A stretch of 64,000 bases of DNA from contig CP021220.1 of NCBI GenBank assembly GCA_003999685.1, positions 4,154,001 through 4,218,000 of the forward strand. The letters run 5' to 3'. The notes beneath the pieces were generated by a model. That model did not search any database, was not told where the DNA came from, and saw nothing but the letters and a program-made list of their open reading frames with translations. The position numbers were made by a program, and so were the translations under genes. Within the stretch, counting starts at the first letter, position 1. Each line of letters opens with the position of its first letter. Below, in pieces: positions 12,025-21,527 of this stretch. The DNA comes from Taiwanofungus camphoratus (taxonomy: Eukaryota; Basidiomycota; Agaricomycetes; Polyporales; Taiwanofungaceae).

Positions 12025-12982
12025 TCAGTTATCATTTGGGTAGATGGGGGGGTCGTCGCGGATACTAGGTTCTGCTATCCCCTCATCTACCCAATTATGG
12101 TATAATTCAAACACCTTTGCTTCAGTGTCATACCATTCACAGAAATCACGGAATTTTCCACCCAGGGCGGTGGTCATTCCGGGATCTAAATGTTGGTCCG
12201 CATGGAACTGCTGCCATGCCGCTTGTCTTCTGACAGTGTGGCACATAAGACGAGCACGAGTGAATGTTCTCGTGCGTGCAGCTTCAGCTTCAAGCAGAGA
12301 TTCAGCCAGAATCTCAGCCCAATCAAATGTGGAGACCATCGGGTTAAGCTGAAGGAACTCCATTATGTCGTCCGGGGTCCAACCCCTTTGTTCAGGGGGC
12401 CCCATCAGAAGCGGATCACGAGGACCCTGTTGGCGCTTTGTCCTGATCCAAAATGGGCAGTTGAAGAGCACATGTTCCCGAGTTTCCTCCCCTCTGCACA
12501 AGCAGGGGTGAGGGCCTGGGATGTTGAACCTAAAGCGGTATTCACCGCCTGGGAAATGGTTGGTGAGCACACGACACATGCATGCCACCTCCTTGTTGGA
12601 CTTGCCAGCTGTCTTCAAGACCCACGTGCCCTTGGCCCTGGTCCTGTGCAGCGGTAGGGCGTCCTCGGTTACTTTCCATAACCGGCGACCGTGATAGCTG
12701 GGATTGTTGACTGATGTCCCCCAGTGCTTTTTGACCCTTGCCTTGACGTGAGCAAGGGTCATTGATTGTGAGATGAATTCCGGTTGGGGATCATCCAATG
12801 CCTTCTTCGCGAGTTCATCAACGAACTCGTTCTGAAAAATGCCTTTATGGGATGGAACCCAAAAAAGGACAATACGTCGGCGTTCATCCGCATCAAGGAA
12901 CGCTCGTACGTGTTGAGAAGCCATGACCGCCGCCATCTGCGACGGCCCGACCTCCGGCTGGAAGATTCAGTCGAGTGCCGAT
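12025..12982 (-). pseudogene. LINE ORF2, 3' part: RNase H C-terminal half and Cys/His cluster
   Basis: The frame carries VPSHKGIFQNEFVDELAKKA, the last catalytic segment of RNase H as found in RNase H-bearing LINEs, then a Cys/His cluster (CLCRGEETREHVLFNC) typical of the tail of fungal LINE ORF2 proteins. It ends at a stop at 12025. Across the junction with the piece at 19554 the frame continues after one copy of CCGAT is discounted, but an in-frame TGA lies just inside this piece, so the ORF was already dead or has decayed since. Confidence 0.8.
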
Positions 12983-13553
12983 TGTTACAAGGCGGTGATG
13001 GTGCGAACTTACATTTTCATTTCTCTTCACTATACCGGACTAGCGGGTCATGTACACTTACAATTATCACCATTATTCCTGACGGGCTGACCGTCACCCG
13101 CTTAGTTATGGACTGTTCCTCAGAAGGGACCACTTGGGCCTCTGACTTATGGACGCTTAGGTGCTGGAACCCGTGGGAGTGAGGGCTGGCTTGCCCTAAA
13201 CCCACCATAGTACTTAAGGGGTTGGCTCACCGCGGAGCACCCCAATCTTGTCCTCCTTAGTTACACTGTGTACTTTGGTGCTGTCGTTACCATTTGTACT
13301 TTACGACTGGGCTTAGGCCCCTATACCTTTGTCTATTCAACGGGTCGCCTTAGACCATCTATATCCTTGTGACTACACTAGGACTTAGGCTGTGACTTAG
13401 CCCGCAACTCTCTCGAGACCGTTGGGCTAGCGGTTGAAGACTTAGACGTGTACTCGTCGTCAGCCAGGCTGACTCCTCGTTTACACTTCGCGCCTGACTA
13501 CTCAACGACCCCCCGTCACGGTAGTCACCTACGGGCGTAGACCCCCCGTAACA
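12983..13553 (+). repeat. 5' LTR of element A1
   Basis: Begins TGTTACAAGG and ends CCCGTAACA; identical to 18983-19553. AATCTTGTCCT at 13244-13254 inside it is complementary to the primer-binding site, which suggests that transcription starts there. Confidence 0.95.
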
Positions 13554-13555
13554 TT

Positions 13556-13566
13556 AGGACAAGATT
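13556..13566 (+). other. Primer-binding site of A1, self-priming type
   Basis: AGGACAAGATT, two bases after the 5' LTR, is the exact reverse complement of an 11-mer inside the LTR. Tf1 and several fungal chromoviruses are known to prime reverse transcription with the 5' end of their own RNA in this way. Confidence 0.75.
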
Positions 13567-13756
13567 CCCTACAAACTCTATCTCAGGATAGCGAATTAGA
13601 ACGCGAACAAGCGGAAGAAACCAGACCCTCACCAACGTCCTCATAGGAAGGATTGGGTAAGACCAGTGTCCCCGTTGGAAGGGACTGGCAGGAGGATCAC
13701 TTGACTACAAGTGCGTACCATCAGTGTTGAGTTGAAGGAAAAGAAACACCGGAAAG

Positions 13757-16700
13757 ATGGAGAAGTTCCTGGCGATAGTCTGGAGAGCTATCACCTGGCG
13801 AAGAAAATTGAAGGAAGGAAGGGAGGAAGACCACATACCCCGACCAGAAACAACAGAAGAAGCAGCCCTAGGGATCCCCTGGGATGGACCGCTTACCCCA
13901 AGCGACAATGACCTCAGACTTTCTCAGCCCTCCACTGAAGCCCTCGAACAGGGGCAGAGAGGCACAGGCTCCAGGCAAGGACACCGACACAACCACCCCA
14001 ATACAGCTCTGACACCTCATCACTGGAAGAAGAGGAGCTGCTACCGATGCAGGAAGCCAGGACACTTGGTCAAGGCATGCCCGGAGCCCAGGAAAATCAG
14101 AAAGGAAGGACACAGAGACGTGGCCCTAGGGGAAGCTGACGATGAACACGATAATCCACACAAAGGCGAACCCAGACTTCCACAACCTTCCAATGATGCC
14201 GGGAGAGACAGGGAACTGGAACTGCACCACTCGTCAAACTCAGACGACTTCGCCTTGGAGGAAACCCAGCCATATCCGGTCCCACCAGCAGACTACTGGA
14301 GCAGTGAAGAAACGGAGGAATCCTTAGGAACGTCCACCGTAGAGTCCATTGAACAGAAACGGTTCCCTCATTTTGAGCACTTCACTGATGCCCCAGGAGG
14401 GGAATCATTGGCTGAAGGCACAGGGAAACCTGCGCAAAGAAACTTGGACAAGCCAAAGACCAGTAAGGACCCGACCATCTCAATGGGGGCCACAATCACA
14501 GGATATCGGAAAGGAACCACTCTGTATGTAGAAGGTTATGTCGTCGCCGGGAAAAAGGCCATCGCTGTGAGACCACTAATCGATAGCGGAGCCGATGCCA
14601 ACCTCATACACCCTGACCTTGTGGAACGATGGGGACTGCCCACACGACCGCTACCTCGGAAGGTACGAAGTACGACCATTGATGGGACCCCCAACAGGGG
14701 TGGACCAATTACCCATCGAGTTGAAGGGAGCATACGGCTTGAAGGGTATGACATACCCACAAACTTCTATGTATCGGACATCGGGGACCTCGAAGTAGTG
14801 CTGGGCAACCCTTGGTTGATTCAAGTCAACCCGCAGATTGATTGGCCGAAAGGGACCCTCACGGTTGACCCGGACAGGATTAAGGAATGGCAGGGGTACT
14901 ATGCTTGGATCATGAACCAGCCTACCACGGACGGCATCCCATTATGCCGAGCCTCTGCACACGAGGACGATGATGAGCTAGAAACCATCCTATGTGCTTA
15001 TACAAGGGGAGAAGGGGTCTTAGGCATGTTCAACGATCAACCGGAACCCCTATTCGATGAAATGGGCCTGCTGCAGCCACCCAAGAAGTCTCAACCATCG
15101 TTAGATCGGAACAGCCATGTAAGAGGCTCAAAACGGTTCATAGCCACCGCCAGGCAGACAAGCGCACCACTGACACCCCCTGAGGAGGGGCCACAGATTG
15201 AAGACCTGGTGCCTGAGTACTTACTCGACTACCGGGACCGCTTTGAAAAGGCGGCCGCTGCTCGATTCCCTGGTTCGAGACCATGGGACCACGCTGTGGA
15301 GACAAAGCCTAACTTTGTACCTAGGAAGTGCGGGGTAATTGCATTATCCCTGGCTGAACAAGCAGAGATGGACAAGTTCCTTGACGAGAACCTGGCGAAA
15401 GGATATCTACGGGACTCAAAGTCACCCATGGCCTCCCCAGCATTTTTTGTGGCAAAAAAGGATGGTACACTCAGGCCCTGTCAGGATTACCGATACCTCA
15501 ACAACAGCACGATAAAAGATGCATACCCACTCCCACTCATTGGAGAGCTCATCGACAACCTGCAAAAGGCAACTATATTCACGAAGCTGGACCTCCGAAA
15601 TGGCTACAACAATGTACGCATCAGGGAGGGCGACCAGTGGAAGGGAGCGTTCATGGTGAATCACCACGGAACCAAGAAGCTAGTTGAACCAACGGTAATG
15701 TTCTACGGCATGTGCAATGCCCCGGCCACCTTCCAGCGGCTTATGAATGATGGGTTTCAAGACATGCTTGCGGAAGGATGGTTAGCCATTTATATGGACG
15801 ACATCCTGATCTACTCCGATGATGCTACCATCCACCGAGAACGGACACGCCGGGTACTGCAACGCTTGCAGGAGATGGACCTCTTTGTGAAACCGGAAAA
15901 GTGTGCCTTCGATGTACAAGAAGTTGAGTTTCTGGGAATGACCATCACACCGGGCCACATCCATATGGACACTGGCAAGCTGCGGGGCATCGATGAATGG
16001 CCCATACCGACCAAAGTCAAGGATGTGGAACGATTCCTGGGCCTTGCCAATTACTATCGACGGTTTATACGCGGATTCTCGGACATCGCCCACCCCCTGA
16101 ATGCACTTAAGAAAAAGGGGGTAGCTTGGAACTGGTCGAACAAGTGCCAGGCAGCCTTCGAGGCACTTAAACGCCGTTTTTGTGAGGCCCCAGTACTCAC
16201 CATGCCCGACCCTGAGAAACCGTTTGTAATCGAGGCCGATGCCTCACTGGTTGCGACAGGTGCAGTACTGCAACAGGAGGGCCCTGATGGGAAACTTCAC
16301 CCGGTGGCATTCCTTTCAAAATCGCTGAAGGAAGCAGAACGGAACTATCAGATCTATGATAGAGAACTACTGGCAATCGTACGAGCACTTGAGGAATGGC
16401 GTCACCACCTGGAGGGCGCAAAGCACCCGGTCACGGTTATAACGGACCACAAGAACCTGACATACTTCAGAGAAGCCCAACGGCTAACACGACGCCAGGC
16501 ACGATGGCAACTGCTACTATCGCAGTTTGACTTACTACTGGAGAATCGAAAGGGTAAACGACTCGTAGTGGCGGACGCCCTATCACGTAGACCAGGACAT
16601 CCAGGGGGTGAGAGGGACAATGAGGACATCGTCCTCTTACCAGAAACACTGTTTGCAAAGGCAGTTAATGTTGACCTCATCGAGCGCATCCGGCAACACC

Positions 16701-18739
16701 GAAGTCGTGACAGCATGGTCATCGAGACGATTGACGCTTTAAAACGGGGGAAAGTACCACCATTCAAGGGCACTGGATTTGCGCACACAACATTGGCCGA
16801 TTGGGATGTACAGGATGGATTGATTCTGTACAAAAATCGAATCTACGTACCACCTAGTGACGACTTGCGCAGAGAAGTCATTCGACTTTGCCATGACACC
16901 CCAGCTATGGCCCACCCAGGAGCACAGGGAACATTTGCCATTGCCAGAAGGGACTGGTTCTGGGATGGTATGGCCACCTTCATCGAAAACTACGTGAAAG
17001 GCTGCGCCAAATGCCAGGAGAATAAGGTCAACACGCATCCAACACGACCACCAATGCAACCCATCCCAACGGAACCGAACTCCAGGCCGTTCTCACACAT
17101 CTCAGTCGACTTCATCACAGACCTGCCAGAATCGCGTGGATCTGACGCACTAATGGTAGTGGTGGACCGAGAACTGTCCAAAGGGATAGTCCTGGTTCCT
17201 TGCAACAAGACCATCGATGCAGTAGGAACAGCCGAGGCACTCCATCAGAACGTTTACCGGCGATATGGGCTACCTGACAGAATCATATCGGACCGAGGCC
17301 CACAGTTCGCAGCAACGGTGTTCCGGGAGTGGTGCAAGCTGACAGGTGTCAAAGCGGCCATGAGCACTGCCTACCATCCGCAGTCTGATGGAAGCACTGA
17401 GCGTGTCAATCAGGAACTCGAAGCCGCATGGAGAATCCTGTGTGCCAACAATCCTCATAACTGGGCAAAGTTTATCCCGGAATTTGAATTCGCACACAAT
17501 CAGGTGCCACATGCTGGGAGAAGGGAGTCACCATTCAAGCTGATTATGGGATATGATCCAAAGGCAATCGGATCACCAAAGGCATCGGAAAGGTACCCAT
17601 CAATCAAGGACCGACTCTTAGCCATCGGAGAGTTCAGAAAGGAAGCACTGGCAGCACAGGATCTAGCTGCGCAGTTGATGGCAGAAAGGGCTCGAACCAC
17701 ATGGCAGCCACTTGAGAAGGGGACGCAGGTTTGGCTAGAAGCAACTAACCTCCGCCTAAAGACCCCGAGGAAGTTTTCCCCAAAGCGAGTGGGACCACTC
17801 AAGATAGCCGAAGTCCTAGGACCGCTAACGTACAAGCTTCAGCTACCAAGGGCATGGAAGATACATCCAGTATTCCATGCATCGCTGTTGACACCATACA
17901 GGGAAACCAAGGAACATGGTCCGAACTTCACAAGGCCGCCCCCAGAATTAGTCGATGGCGATGAAGAATACGAAGTCGAAGCCATTCACGGGCATCGTGC
18001 CCAACGTGGGAAATGGCGGTTCCTAATCAAATGGGTTGGATGGCCGAACTCGGCTAATACATGGCAGTCCGAGGCGGACTTAAGGAACTCGCCCGACCTT
18101 CTGGAGGAATATAAGAAGGTCAACAGGTTGCCTGCAAGGCCCCAGGTCAACGCCCGCTACACCCGGATCTGCAAAGCTGCATACAACCGACATTCAGTGG
18201 AGGCACGGCACTACGATGTCCACTCATACAGACCCCCGACAGCTATCCGTCTACTTGAACCACAGCGCAGCAAGGGTACGAGACCTCGCACCCCGAGTAC
18301 GAGCAAGACACACACGCGCACACCCCTACCGAAACATTCAGGAGACAGTGCCCCCATTGGCAGCGTCCGACGATCCGTACGATCAGTGGAGACTTGCGCA
18401 CCGCACGGCCTGGGCCCTGGTGGATGCCGATCTACGGCCAGAAATAGACACCCGGCTGTTGGCTTGGCCAGACCTGTGGGAGTTGACGAACATTTATCGG
18501 ACACTGGTCATTGTCGCGCGAGAGGCTGGCAGCTTGGCCACACTCGAACGAAGGCAAACAGGCCTTGGGCCAAATGGCAACAACCCGACAACGTGGCAGT
18601 TGGCCACTCTCCACATAGACGCAAGCCGAGCAGCCCGCAACCTGCTCGCCGTCCTCATGCGCTCCCCTCTAATGGGCGTCATCGACAACCTGATACCGCC
18701 ACGACATCAGGCCAGAACACAGGCCCCTTCTGTCAGTGA
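13757..18739 (+). CDS. Gag-pol polyprotein of element A1
   Basis: One frame of 1660 codons. Visible parts by residue: CCHC zinc knuckle near 95 ([14 protein letters not shown]), aspartic protease near 274 (LIDSGA), reverse transcriptase with YMDD near 679, RNase H near 824 (EADAS), integrase zinc finger at about 1043-1090, the integrase core with Asp near 1116, Asp near 1177 and Glu near 1213, and a chromodomain at about 1404-1452. The frame goes on about 200 residues past the chromodomain into a basic tail that overlaps the extra ORF at 18216-18971. A long capsid region before the zinc knuckle is not seen: only about 90 residues precede it. The start at 13757 is the first ATG in frame. Confidence 0.9.
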   Translation: MEKFLAIVWRAITWRRKLKEGREEDHIPRPETTEEAALGIPWDGPLTPSDNDLRLSQPSTEALEQGQRGTGSRQGHRHNHPNTALTPHHWKKRSCYRCRKPGHLVKACPEPRKIRKEGHRDVALGEADDEHDNPHKGEPRLPQPSNDAGRDRELELHHSSNSDDFALEETQPYPVPPADYWSSEETEESLGTSTVESIEQKRFPHFEHFTDAPGGESLAEGTGKPAQRNLDKPKTSKDPTISMGATITGYRKGTTLYVEGYVVAGKKAIAVRPLIDSGADANLIHPDLVERWGLPTRPLPRKVRSTTIDGTPNRGGPITHRVEGSIRLEGYDIPTNFYVSDIGDLEVVLGNPWLIQVNPQIDWPKGTLTVDPDRIKEWQGYYAWIMNQPTTDGIPLCRASAHEDDDELETILCAYTRGEGVLGMFNDQPEPLFDEMGLLQPPKKSQPSLDRNSHVRGSKRFIATARQTSAPLTPPEEGPQIEDLVPEYLLDYRDRFEKAAAARFPGSRPWDHAVETKPNFVPRKCGVIALSLAEQAEMDKFLDENLAKGYLRDSKSPMASPAFFVAKKDGTLRPCQDYRYLNNSTIKDAYPLPLIGELIDNLQKATIFTKLDLRNGYNNVRIREGDQWKGAFMVNHHGTKKLVEPTVMFYGMCNAPATFQRLMNDGFQDMLAEGWLAIYMDDILIYSDDATIHRERTRRVLQRLQEMDLFVKPEKCAFDVQEVEFLGMTITPGHIHMDTGKLRGIDEWPIPTKVKDVERFLGLANYYRRFIRGFSDIAHPLNALKKKGVAWNWSNKCQAAFEALKRRFCEAPVLTMPDPEKPFVIEADASLVATGAVLQQEGPDGKLHPVAFLSKSLKEAERNYQIYDRELLAIVRALEEWRHHLEGAKHPVTVITDHKNLTYFREAQRLTRRQARWQLLLSQFDLLLENRKGKRLVVADALSRRPGHPGGERDNEDIVLLPETLFAKAVNVDLIERIRQHRSRDSMVIETIDALKRGKVPPFKGTGFAHTTLADWDVQDGLILYKNRIYVPPSDDLRREVIRLCHDTPAMAHPGAQGTFAIARRDWFWDGMATFIENYVKGCAKCQENKVNTHPTRPPMQPIPTEPNSRPFSHISVDFITDLPESRGSDALMVVVDRELSKGIVLVPCNKTIDAVGTAEALHQNVYRRYGLPDRIISDRGPQFAATVFREWCKLTGVKAAMSTAYHPQSDGSTERVNQELEAAWRILCANNPHNWAKFIPEFEFAHNQVPHAGRRESPFKLIMGYDPKAIGSPKASERYPSIKDRLLAIGEFRKEALAAQDLAAQLMAERARTTWQPLEKGTQVWLEATNLRLKTPRKFSPKRVGPLKIAEVLGPLTYKLQLPRAWKIHPVFHASLLTPYRETKEHGPNFTRPPPELVDGDEEYEVEAIHGHRAQRGKWRFLIKWVGWPNSANTWQSEADLRNSPDLLEEYKKVNRLPARPQVNARYTRICKAAYNRHSVEARHYDVHSYRPPTAIRLLEPQRSKGTRPRTPSTSKTHTRTPLPKHSGDSAPIGSVRRSVRSVETCAPHGLGPGGCRSTARNRHPAVGLARPVGVDEHLSDTGHCRARGWQLGHTRTKANRPWAKWQQPDNVAVGHSPHRRKPSSPQPARRPHALPSNGRHRQPDTATTSGQNTGPFCQ

Positions 18740-18971
18740 TGGTCCGCCCAACTCTATCACTGGTGGTGCCCCTAGCTCGACCAGTGGGGGGAACTCCCCC
18801 TTCTGCATACGATGCCGACAAATGGGACATTGGAGCCATGACTGCATGCATACCAGTGATGACGATATCCCTTCCGACCAATCTGACACCCTCCGACCAC
18901 GAGCCAGGGTCAAATCAGAACAAGAGGGGTCAGACGCTGAGAGTTCGATCGTCGGGGCGACGAGTCCTTGA
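18216..18971 (+). CDS. Extra 3' ORF of element A1 with a zinc knuckle
   Basis: A 251-codon frame overlaps the end of pol in another frame and ends 11 bases before the 3' LTR. It has a helical, Trp- and Leu-rich middle ([20 protein letters not shown]) and a C-terminal CCHC knuckle, [14 protein letters not shown], then an acidic tail. The frame is kept in the inverted sister copy at 38279-37656. I do not recognise the family; a nucleic-acid-binding or Gag-like role is an inference from the knuckle. The true start may lie downstream of the first ATG. Confidence 0.7.
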   Translation: MSTHTDPRQLSVYLNHSAARVRDLAPRVRARHTRAHPYRNIQETVPPLAASDDPYDQWRLAHRTAWALVDADLRPEIDTRLLAWPDLWELTNIYRTLVIVAREAGSLATLERRQTGLGPNGNNPTTWQLATLHIDASRAARNLLAVLMRSPLMGVIDNLIPPRHQARTQAPSVSDGPPNSITGGAPSSTSGGNSPFCIRCRQMGHWSHDCMHTSDDDIPSDQSDTLRPRARVKSEQEGSDAESSIVGATSP

Positions 18972-18982
18972 GAGGGGGGTAA

Positions 18983-19553
18983 TGTTACAAGGCGGTGATG
19001 GTGCGAACTTACATTTTCATTTCTCTTCACTATACCGGACTAGCGGGTCATGTACACTTACAATTATCACCATTATTCCTGACGGGCTGACCGTCACCCG
19101 CTTAGTTATGGACTGTTCCTCAGAAGGGACCACTTGGGCCTCTGACTTATGGACGCTTAGGTGCTGGAACCCGTGGGAGTGAGGGCTGGCTTGCCCTAAA
19201 CCCACCATAGTACTTAAGGGGTTGGCTCACCGCGGAGCACCCCAATCTTGTCCTCCTTAGTTACACTGTGTACTTTGGTGCTGTCGTTACCATTTGTACT
19301 TTACGACTGGGCTTAGGCCCCTATACCTTTGTCTATTCAACGGGTCGCCTTAGACCATCTATATCCTTGTGACTACACTAGGACTTAGGCTGTGACTTAG
19401 CCCGCAACTCTCTCGAGACCGTTGGGCTAGCGGTTGAAGACTTAGACGTGTACTCGTCGTCAGCCAGGCTGACTCCTCGTTTACACTTCGCGCCTGACTA
19501 CTCAACGACCCCCCGTCACGGTAGTCACCTACGGGCGTAGACCCCCCGTAACA
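18983..19553 (+). repeat. 3' LTR of element A1
   Basis: Identical to 12983-13553 and preceded by the purine tract GAGAGGGGGG. Confidence 0.95.
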
Positions 19554-20394
19554 CCGATTGGTTATCGGAACAGACTATGAGGGTGGTGATGTGGGCAGGG
19601 ACATTGCGGACCGCTTCACGCAGCCTGCACGCCAATGCCATCATCTCCACATCGAAGCTCTGGACCTTGCTGGCCCTGAACTTTCCATGGGCAACGTGGT
19701 CTTCCCCGTCAACGACAAGCCATATGCTACCGGATCTCACTGCTGGCGCATTTGTATACGACCCATCAGTGAACAACATTCGCCCTTCTGGCTGGGCCAG
19801 CTGGCACCGAAATTCCGGCCACCAGGTGAACTCCAACCAGTCGGCAAATTCAGGAGAGCGTTTGTTTGGACCCTTTCCGTCCAAGAACACCCGCTCGAAG
19901 CGATCAATGTATCGATCCACAACCCGATCACCGGGCCGCGCCTCCGGATGGAGTGGTGCAAAGTCTTCTGATGACTGCCGCCCAATGCGATCTATGAACG
20001 TCATGGGGGTGACAGCCTGTTTTTTGCCACGGTGCGAATTAAGTGGCCATGGCACAGTAATATTGGTGACGTTGGTTGCCCAATAAGGTGGAAGAGCGGC
20101 CCTCATTGGGTGCCCTTCATGAACTCGCTGCGCTCGAAGTGCAGCTTTTTCCATATACCAGTCGACCTGGATGCGGATGGGGACCAACCCACCCAACATC
20201 TCCATCGCCCCGATCGGTGTGGTCTTAAAACAGCCAGTGATCCACCTGGCTGCTCTCGACTGAGCGGTCTGTAATTCTTTTGCAGCCCATTTGAGGCCCT
20301 TCCACTGTGGGTTCCACCACAGTTGAGCACCGTATAGCATCAATGGAACGACGTGCACAATGTAGAGCCGCCGTTTGTTGATGGGATGGAATCC
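19554..20394 (-). pseudogene. LINE ORF2, middle part: end of RT region and start of RNase H
   Basis: The frame begins with LYIVHVVPLMLYGAQLWW, the conserved segment after the RT fingers/palm in LINEs, and goes on to LFTDGSYTN (first catalytic Asp of RNase H), FDVEMMALACRL (Glu) and VCSDNQS (second Asp). It is cut at its 5' side by an A-type LTR fragment at 20395 and at its 3' side by element A1. No endonuclease or RT palm sequence is left anywhere in the window. Confidence 0.8.
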
Positions 20395-20500
20395 TGTTAC
20401 AAGGCGGTAATGGTGCGAACATACATTTTCATTTCTCTTCACTATACCGGACTAGCGGGTCGTGTACACTTACAATTATCACCATTATTCCTGACGGGCT
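20395..20500 (+). repeat. A-type LTR fragment, first 106 bp
   Basis: TGTTACAAGGCGGTAATGG and what follows match the first 106 bp of the A-family LTR in plus orientation; the rest of that LTR is absent. It ends where a full LTR in the other orientation begins. The left flank is LINE sequence. Confidence 0.9.
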
Positions 20501-21070
20501 TGTTACGGAGAGTCTACGCCTGTAGGTGACTACTGTGATGGGGAGTCGTTGAGTAGTCAGGCGTGAAGTGTAAACGAGGAGTCAGCCTGGCTGACGACGA
20601 GTACACGTCTAAGTCTTCAACCGCTAGCCCAACGGTCTCGAGAGAGTTGCGGGCTAAGTCACAGCCTAAATCCTAGCGTAGTCACAAGGATTTAGATGGT
20701 CTAAGGCGACCTGTTGAATAGACGAAGGTATAGGGGCCTAAGCCCAGTTGTAAAGTACAAATGGTAATGACGGCACCAAAGTACACAGTGTAACTAAGGA
20801 GGACAAGATTGGGGTGCTCCGCAGTGAGCCAACCCCTTAAGTACTATGGTGGGCTTAGGGCAGCCAGCCCTCGCTCCCACGGGTACCAGCACTTAAGCGT
20901 CCATAAGTCAGAGGCCCGAGTGGTCCCTCCTGAGGAACAGTCCATAACTAAGCGGGTGACGGTCAGCCCATCAGGAATAATGGTGATGATTGTAAGTGTA
21001 CACGACCCGCCAGTCCGGTATAGTGAAGAGAAACGAAAATGTATGTTCGCACCATTACCGCCTTGTAACA
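20501..21070 (-). repeat. A-type LTR, complete, inverted, without internal region
   Basis: A 570-bp LTR on the minus strand from TGTTACGGAG to CTTGTAACA. The flanks (GGGCT on the left, ACCTC on the right) do not match, so this is not a simple solo LTR with target duplication. With the fragment at 20395-20500 it makes a structure with about 106-bp inverted ends. Confidence 0.9.
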
Positions 21071-21506
21071 ACCTCGCCCACCTCGCTCTAACAAACCTCT
21101 AAGCCTTACGCCCTTTAGCTAACTCTAGCTAAAAGGACTTCGCAGCAGTCTCGTACCCTCTGCCGCTTAGTAGAAATTATAGTCCATTGGCTTATTGTTC
21201 CCTAACTCTATACAGCCTACGAAGTCAGCTCGCGCGATTTAGCTAAAACTTCGAAGGACTTCACAGAATCTCGAAGAACTTCGCGTACTTCGGAGGGCCT
21301 CGCAAGGCCTTAGGGATAGTATAGCACTTAGGAACAAGATCCTGTTGTGCAGGACCCTTGACCCCTTACTCCCCTACTTACAAAAACAAGACATACAGGT
21401 TTCCCGGTATCATACAGGTTGTAGCTCCTACCCTCACACCCTCACAGTTATCACACTACCCCACAGCCACGTTGTGGAGCACTCCCTAGGTACCAGGGTC
21501 GTATCA
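21071..21506 (+). repeat. 5' LTR of element C, right-hand part only
   Basis: Matches the last part of 44570-46333 nearly base for base. About 1.3 kb of its left side is missing where it meets the inverted A-type LTR. Confidence 0.9.
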
Positions 21507-21510
21507 TTTC

Positions 21511-21527
21511 TGGAGCCCACCGCGAGG
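21511..21527 (+). other. Putative tRNA-type primer-binding site of element C
   Basis: TGGAGCCCACCGCGAGG, four bases after the LTR end, starts with TGG as expected for pairing with a tRNA CCA end. No complementary stretch was found in the element's own LTR, in contrast to elements A and B. The tRNA is not identified. Confidence 0.5.

Larger units (their letters stand above)
12983..19553 (+). mobile_element. Element A1: Ty3/Gypsy chromovirus, looks whole and very young
   Basis: The element is 6571 bp with two 571-bp LTRs that show no difference by eye, TGTTAC..GTAACA ends and a 5-bp target duplication CCGAT (12978-12982 and 19554-19558). It lies in the RNase H region of the LINE. Parts in order: LTR, primer-binding site, one long gag-pol frame with zinc knuckle, protease, RT, RNase H, integrase and chromodomain, an overlapping extra ORF, a purine tract and LTR. 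No break is seen. Identical LTRs mean a very recent insertion. A sister copy lies inverted at 37075-43642. Confidence 0.95.

Noticed and set aside
12190-12657. 155-codon plus-strand frame
   Set aside because: Antisense shadow of the LINE ORF2 end.
20501-21070. Simple solo LTR
   Set aside because: Flanking 5-mers do not match and a second LTR piece in the other orientation is fused to it, so a plain LTR-LTR recombination does not explain it.
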